From NCBI GenBank assembly GCA_016704655.1, contig JADIZR010000003.1, forward strand, positions 124,001 to 188,000: a DNA stretch of 64,000 nucleotides, read 5' to 3'. Made by a program: the position numbers and the translations under genes. The stretch's first letter is position 1. Every line of letters starts with the position of its first letter. The DNA comes from Pseudomonadota bacterium (GTDB lineage Bacteria > Pseudomonadota > Gammaproteobacteria > Steroidobacterales > Steroidobacteraceae). Positions 59,744-64,000 of this stretch are shown here, one piece after another. The notes beneath the pieces are model-generated. The model saw nothing but the letters and a program-made list of their open reading frames with translations, made no database searches and had not been told where the DNA came from.

Positions 59744-61268
59744 TCAGTCCTCGCGCGTGACCTTGAGGACTTCCTCGATCGTGGTGACGCCGGCGAGCAC
59801 CTTGGCGCGGCCATCGTCGCGGATGCCAGGCGTGCGCGTGCGGGCGTAGCGCTCGAGTTCGATCTCCGAGGCGCCGTCGTGAATCATTGCGCGCAAGTGT
59901 TCGTCGACGATCACGAGTTCGTAGATGCCGGTGCGGCCGCGGTAGCCGCCGCTGGGGTCGCGCGGATTCGGGCGGTACAGCGTGGGCGAGGGCGCGTCGT
60001 CCGGCAGGTTGAGCAGGCGGCGCTCGTATTCGCCGGCGGTATACGCTTCGCGCGTCGCCGGGTTCAGCACGCGCACCAGGCGCTGCGCCAGCACGCCGAC
60101 GATGGACGACGCCAGCAGGAACGGCTCGATGCCCATGTCGCGCAGTCGCGTGACGGCGCCGACGGCCGTGTTCGTGTGCAGGGTTGACAGCACGAGGTGG
60201 CCCGTCAAGCTCGACTGCACCGCGATCTGCGCAGTCTCGAGGTCGCGGATTTCGCCGACCATCACGACGTCCGGGTCCTGGCGCAGGATCGCGCGCAGGC
60301 CGCGCGCAAACGTCATCTCGACGCGGGTGTTGACCTGCGTCTGGCCGATGCCGTCGATGTAATACTCGATCGGGTCCTCGACCGTCATGATGTTGCGCGT
60401 GTTGTCGTTGATGCGCTCGAGCGCCGCGTACAGCGTGGTGGTCTTGCCCGAGCCGGTGGGGCCGGTGACCAGCAGGATGCCGTGCGGCTTGTGGATCAGC
60501 TCGTCGATGTGCGTTCTGGGTCTTCGGGTCCATGCCGAGCGAGCCGAGGTCGAGGCGGCCGGCCTGCTTGTCGAGCAGGCGCAGCACCACGCGCTCGCCA
60601 TGTCCCGAGGGAATGGTCGAGACACGCACGTCGACGGCGCGCCCGGCGATGCGCAGCGAGATGCGGCCATCCTGCGGCAGGCGCTTTTCGGCGATGTCGA
60701 GCCGCGACATGACCTTGATGCGCGAGACGATCAGCGGCGCGACCGCGCGCTTGGTCTGCAGCACTTCCCGCAGCACGCCGTCGACGCGGAAGCGCACCAC
60801 GAGGCGGTTCTCGAACGGTTCGACGTGGATGTCGGAGGCGTTCTCTTTCACCGCCTGCGTGAGCAGAGCGTTGATCAGGCGGATGACCGGCGCTTCGTCC
60901 TCGCTCTCGAGCAGGTCGGACTGTTCCGGGATGTCCTGGGCCAGGTTGGCGAGGTCGGTTTCTTCATCGAGTCCGCCCATCGCGTCCATCGTCGTGCCGG
61001 AGCCGGCCTCGTAGGCCTCGCGCAGCAGCAGGTCGAAGCGCTCGACGTTAACGCGTTCGAGCTTGAGCGGCCGGCGCAGGTGCCGTCGAACTTCAGCCAG
61101 CGCGAGCGGCGAGGCACCGTCGCGGACGACCACGTCTGCACTGTCTTCCCCGAGCTCGCGAACCATCACGCCATGGCGCTTGGCGAAAGCGAACGGCAGC
61201 GGGCGAACCGGGTCGGTGACCCTGCCGGCCGCAGCCAGGATCGCTTCGTCGGTGGCCGTAGTGCTCAC
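59744..61268 (-). CDS. gspE: Type II secretion ATPase GspE (one apparent frameshift)
   Basis: GspE is the cytoplasmic hexameric ATPase that drives the pseudopilus. N-terminal domain, then DIHVEPFENRLVVRFRVDGV, Walker A VTGPTGSGKTTTLYA, Asp box TVEDPIEYYIDGIGQTQVN, Walker B VVMVGEIRDLETAQIA and His box LVLSTLHTNTA. The zinc tetracysteine module of most GspE proteins is missing: the region reads RVLNPATREAYTAG and RPNPRDPSGGYRGRTGI with no cysteine. One extra base near 60514 (relatives join KTQ to HIDELI) breaks the frame. About 508 residues when mended. GTG start overlaps the gspD stop. Confidence 0.94.
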
Positions 61269-63478
61269 GGATTGGTTCCGGGAGGCGGTTGCTGCGGGGG
61301 CGGCGGTGCGGTCGCGGGCGCACCGAACGGTGCGGTTGGCACCACCGGTTCGGTCATGCCCGTGGTCGGATCGCTCACCGACGTGCCCGAGGTCGAACCC
61401 TGCATGCGTTCCGCGGGCGTCGCGCCGGCCGCGGCAGCCTCACGGGCAGGATTCAGCAATTCCGGTGGCACCAGTTGCTCGAGCAGCGGCAGAGTCGGCT
61501 GGCGCTCGCTCGGCATCAGCGGCACGCGACCATCATTCCGCTCGAGCTGCTGCTTGCGGATGTAGTTGTACTTGGCGTTGCTCTCGATGGCGGCATCGGT
61601 GCCGTCGCGCAGGATGCGCGGGCGGATGAAGACCATGAGGTTGGTCTTCACCTTGTCGACGCTGCGGGTCTTGAACAGTTCGCCGATGATCGGGATCGAG
61701 CCCAGGAACGGCACCTGCGACTTGCTCTCGCGCACCTCGTCCGAGATCAGGCCGCCGAGCACGATGATGCCGCCGTCCTCGACCATGACGTTGGTGGTGA
61801 TCGTGCGCTTGTTGGTGATCAGGTCGTTCGTGCTGACCTGCTGCGAGCTCGCCGCGATGCTCGAGGCTTCCTGGGAGATCTTCAGCAGGACCGAACTGCC
61901 TTCGTTGATCTGCGGCGTGATCTTGAGGATGTTGCCGACTTCCTCGCGCTGGATGGTCTGGAACGGGTTGACGTTGCCGTTGCCGCCGGACACGCCCTGG
62001 CTGGTGTACTGGCCGGTGACGAACGGCACTTCCTGCGCGATCTTGATTTCGGCCTCTTCGTTGTCGAGCGTGACGATCGAGGGCGTCGCGATGATGTTGG
62101 TGTTGCCGATGCCGCCTACGGCGCGGATCACCGCGGCCCAGCTCGTGCCGCCGTTGACGATCTGGCCGAGGCCCATCGTCAGGCCGCTCGGCAAGCTGGC
62201 GATGGCTTCGGGATCCAGCACGCCCTGGATGATCTGGCCGATGCCGGTGCCGTCCACGGGCTGGACGAAGCCGCCCGCCGGCAGCGAGTTGCCGTTGGAA
62301 TCCGTATCGGCGATCAACCAGTTCACGCCCAGGTCCATCGCCTTGTCGGCCGACATTTCGACCAGGATCGCTTCCACCAGCACCTGTGCGCGGCGGATGT
62401 CGAGGCGATCGACGATGGCCATGACCGAGCGCATGACCTTCGGCGGCGCCGTGACGACCAGCGCATTTGTCTGTGGCTCGGCCCAGATGGCGACGCTCTT
62501 GTCGCCGCCGCTGCTCGAGAGGGTCGGTGCAGCCGCGACACCCGCTGCCGCGCCCGTCGGCATCGCCGCGGCGGCAATGCCCTGGATCTGTTCACGCAGC
62601 TTCTGCGAGAGCTTCTCAGCGTCGGCGTACTTGAGATAACGCACCTGCGTGTCGCCGCCCGACTGCAGCGGCGTGTCGAGGTGTGCGACCAGCGTCTTCA
62701 GGCGCAGCCGCTGCGACGTTTCGCCGCTGATCAGCACGCTGTTGGTGCGCTCGTCGGCGATGATCTTGACCTGCGGCATGCCGGCACCTTCGCCCGCCGC
62801 CCCGGCACCCGTGTACAGGCTGTTGACGATGCGCACGACTTCCGCCGCGCTCGCGTGCTGCAGCTGGACGACGTCCACCGCCTCGTCACCCTGCTGGTCG
62901 ATACGCTGGATGATGCGCACGATCCGGTTCACGTTCGACGCGCGGTCCGAGATGATCAGCATGTTGGAGGCCGGGTAGGCCGCAAGGTGGCCGTACTGCG
63001 GGATCAGCGGCCGCAGGATCGGCACCAGCTGCGCTGCGCTCACGTTCTTGACCGCGACCACCTGCGTGACGATCTCGTCCGACGTTGAGCTGACGCGACC
63101 GGGCAGGTCGTTGGCCGGCACCTGCCGGGCATTGGCGTCCGGGATGATCTTGATCGTGTCGCCCGAGGGCACCGCGACGAAGCCGTGCACCTGCAGGATC
63201 GAGAGGAACGCCTCGTAGAACGCGTTCGGCGTCATCGGCGTGGACGACAGCATCGTCACCTGCGCCTTCACGCGCGGGTCGACGATGAAGTTCTTGCCGG
63301 TCACGGCACTGACCGCCTCGATGATCTGCGAGAGATCGGCGTCCTTGTAGTTGGGCGTGATCGAGCCTTGCGCCTGCGCCGCGGCAGGCGTGGGGAGGGT
63401 TCCCACCGCCAGCAGCAGCGCGAGGCCGATTGCGGCCAGCCGCGTGGATCGTTGGAACAGCTTGTGCTTCATCGTCAC
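61265..63478 (-). CDS. gspD: Type II secretion outer membrane secretin GspD
   Basis: GspD forms the outer membrane channel. A signal peptide (about residues 1-35, LAAIGLALLLAVGTLPTPAAA) leads to N0 (ITPNYKDADLSQIIEAVSAV) and N1-N3 domains (VVAVKNVSAAQLVPILRPLI; VDVVQLQHASAAEVVRIVNS; QVRYLKYADAEKLSQKLREQ). The secretin domain follows (VLVEAILVEMSADKAMDLG, VPFLGSIPIIGELFKTRS, NLMVFIRPRIL). The tail after about residue 650 is Pro/Ala-rich. It has 737 residues. ATG overlaps the gspC stop. Confidence 0.97.
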   Translation of the reverse strand: MTMKHKLFQRSTRLAAIGLALLLAVGTLPTPAAAQAQGSITPNYKDADLSQIIEAVSAVTGKNFIVDPRVKAQVTMLSSTPMTPNAFYEAFLSILQVHGFVAVPSGDTIKIIPDANARQVPANDLPGRVSSTSDEIVTQVVAVKNVSAAQLVPILRPLIPQYGHLAAYPASNMLIISDRASNVNRIVRIIQRIDQQGDEAVDVVQLQHASAAEVVRIVNSLYTGAGAAGEGAGMPQVKIIADERTNSVLISGETSQRLRLKTLVAHLDTPLQSGGDTQVRYLKYADAEKLSQKLREQIQGIAAAAMPTGAAAGVAAAPTLSSSGGDKSVAIWAEPQTNALVVTAPPKVMRSVMAIVDRLDIRRAQVLVEAILVEMSADKAMDLGVNWLIADTDSNGNSLPAGGFVQPVDGTGIGQIIQGVLDPEAIASLPSGLTMGLGQIVNGGTSWAAVIRAVGGIGNTNIIATPSIVTLDNEEAEIKIAQEVPFVTGQYTSQGVSGGNGNVNPFQTIQREEVGNILKITPQINEGSSVLLKISQEASSIAASSQQVSTNDLITNKRTITTNVMVEDGGIIVLGGLISDEVRESKSQVPFLGSIPIIGELFKTRSVDKVKTNLMVFIRPRILRDGTDAAIESNAKYNYIRKQQLERNDGRVPLMPSERQPTLPLLEQLVPPELLNPAREAAAAGATPAERMQGSTSGTSVSDPTTGMTEPVVPTAPFGAPATAPPPPQQPPPGTNP

Positions 63479-64000
63479 TCCGCCGAACTACCGGACGGAT
63501 CCGGCACTTCATTGACCGGGATCGCCTCCGGCAGGGCCGCCGCAGCCGCCGCGTCGGCGGCCACCTGGGCATTGTTCACGTTGACCTGGACCGTTTCGCC
63601 GTTGCGTTCGACGGTCATGGTGACCGCCGATGCGGTGTTCATGGTCTGCAGGATGTCCATGCCGCGCGACGCGTCGTCTAGCGGCGTGCCGTTGATGGCC
63701 GTAACGAGGTCGCCGGGCAGCAGGCCGAGCCGGTTGAACTGGCTCCGGTTGCGGCCCGGATAGATGCGGTAACCGCGTTGCTGGCCATTGGCAAAGACGG
63801 GCTGCGGACGCAGGATATCCGTAATGGCCGCCGGGTTGGTCGCCGCCAGCTGGCGCAGCCGGTCGCCGAGCATCGGGTCGGTGGGCCGGCGCTGGCCTGC
63901 GCCCCGGCGGACATGCCGCCGCCCTGGAACTTCTTGGGCAGCATCAGGGCCTCGAGTTTTCCGCCCCGGTCGAGGATAGCCCGGTCGGGGAAAACCGAAT
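63475..64000 (-). CDS. gspC: Type II secretion protein GspC, C-terminal part (partial, one apparent frameshift)
   Basis: The 5' end lies beyond the window. The visible part starts in the periplasmic homology region (DRAILDRGGKLEALMLPKKF), then after a frame change reads PTDPMLGDRLRQLAATNPAA, the PDZ-like region RIYPGRNRSQFNRLGLLPGD and LVTAINGTPLDDASRGMDIL, and ends with an Ala-rich tail. One base is missing between about 63874 and 63900. The stop overlaps the gspD start (ATGA). GspC links the inner membrane platform to the secretin. Confidence 0.85.
   Translation of the reverse strand, partial: FGFPRPGYPRPGRKTRGPDAAQEVPGRRHVRRGAGQRRPTDPMLGDRLRQLAATNPAAITDILRPQPVFANGQQRGYRIYPGRNRSQFNRLGLLPGDLVTAINGTPLDDASRGMDILQTMNTASAVTMTVERNGETVQVNVNNAQVAADAAAAAALPEAIPVNEVPDPSGSSAE

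Noticed and set aside
60387..61565. 392-codon plus-strand frame opposite gspE and gspD
   Set aside because: It is antisense to two conserved type II secretion genes and contains no recognisable domain.

Overview
The window is about 64 kb of high-GC chromosomal DNA from a gammaproteobacterium. The gene orders miaA-hfq-hflX-hflK-hflC-purA, rnr-rlmB, rpsF-rpsR-rplI-dnaB, ffh-rpsP-rimM-trmD-rplS and gspC-D-E-F support this. The DUF2232 gene between rpsR and rplI, the folK-deoxynucleoside kinase-panB-panC cluster and the general composition recall the Xanthomonadales/Nevskiales/Steroidobacterales side of the class, but the family cannot be fixed from sequence alone.

Layout. 1-804: the N-terminal part of a PglK-like ABC exporter, cut by the window edge. 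892-7600: an accessory region of low gene density beside tRNA-Glu. It holds gene relics, two small ORFs, an intact IS21-family element (2438-5002) with a 6-bp target duplication inside a zinc-ribbon gene, and a secreted beta-propeller/PxKF protein. 7603-12218: tRNA-Glu, pcnB, folK, deoxynucleoside kinase, panB, panC. 12331-25045: queG (opposite strand), nnr, tsaE, amidase, mutL, miaA, hfq, hflX, hflK, hflC, DUF2065 and purA, which form the cell wall/tRNA/quality-control cluster. 25326-29834: acyl-CoA dehydrogenase, malate synthase G and an enoyl-CoA hydratase (carbon metabolism). 30014-42303: tRNA-Leu, rnr, rlmB, the rpsF-rpsR-DUF2232-rplI-dnaB-alr block, a minus-strand Ser/Thr kinase-PP2C phosphatase-FHA signalling trio, and radA. 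42939-51494: CorC-like transporter and cytochrome c assembly-like protein (minus), then ffh, rpsP, rimM, trmD, rplS, sppA, uppP. 51682-57958: OYE-type oxidoreductase, class II aldolase, the tdh-kbl threonine degradation pair, an Hsp15-like protein, a small ORF and a queuosine-precursor transporter. 58493-64000: type II secretion genes gspF, gspE, gspD and the 3' end of gspC.

The non-coding DNA is the most unusual part. (i) Short 9-bp G-rich tandem arrays, three of them paired with a C-rich array of opposite orientation, begin at or next to the stop codons of panC, purA, rlmB and ffh; they could fold as long hairpins. (ii) A family of hairpins with changing but self-complementary arms and a near-constant loop (GTGTCTGCCTTTCC core) lies at 42.3-42.9 kb and 51.5-51.6 kb. 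A third structured intergenic block at 58.0-58.5 kb holds nested inverted repeats. (iii) The rpsF leader can fold into the published S6:S18 autoregulatory structure.

Sequence quality needs care. Eight genes carry a single apparent frameshift each, including essential ffh and the housekeeping genes mutL, kbl, hslR, gspE and gspC. A 180-bp stretch at 26469-26650 is almost pure G. Consensus errors are the most economical reading, so frameshifted genes are annotated here as genes with a suspected indel, not as confirmed pseudogenes.
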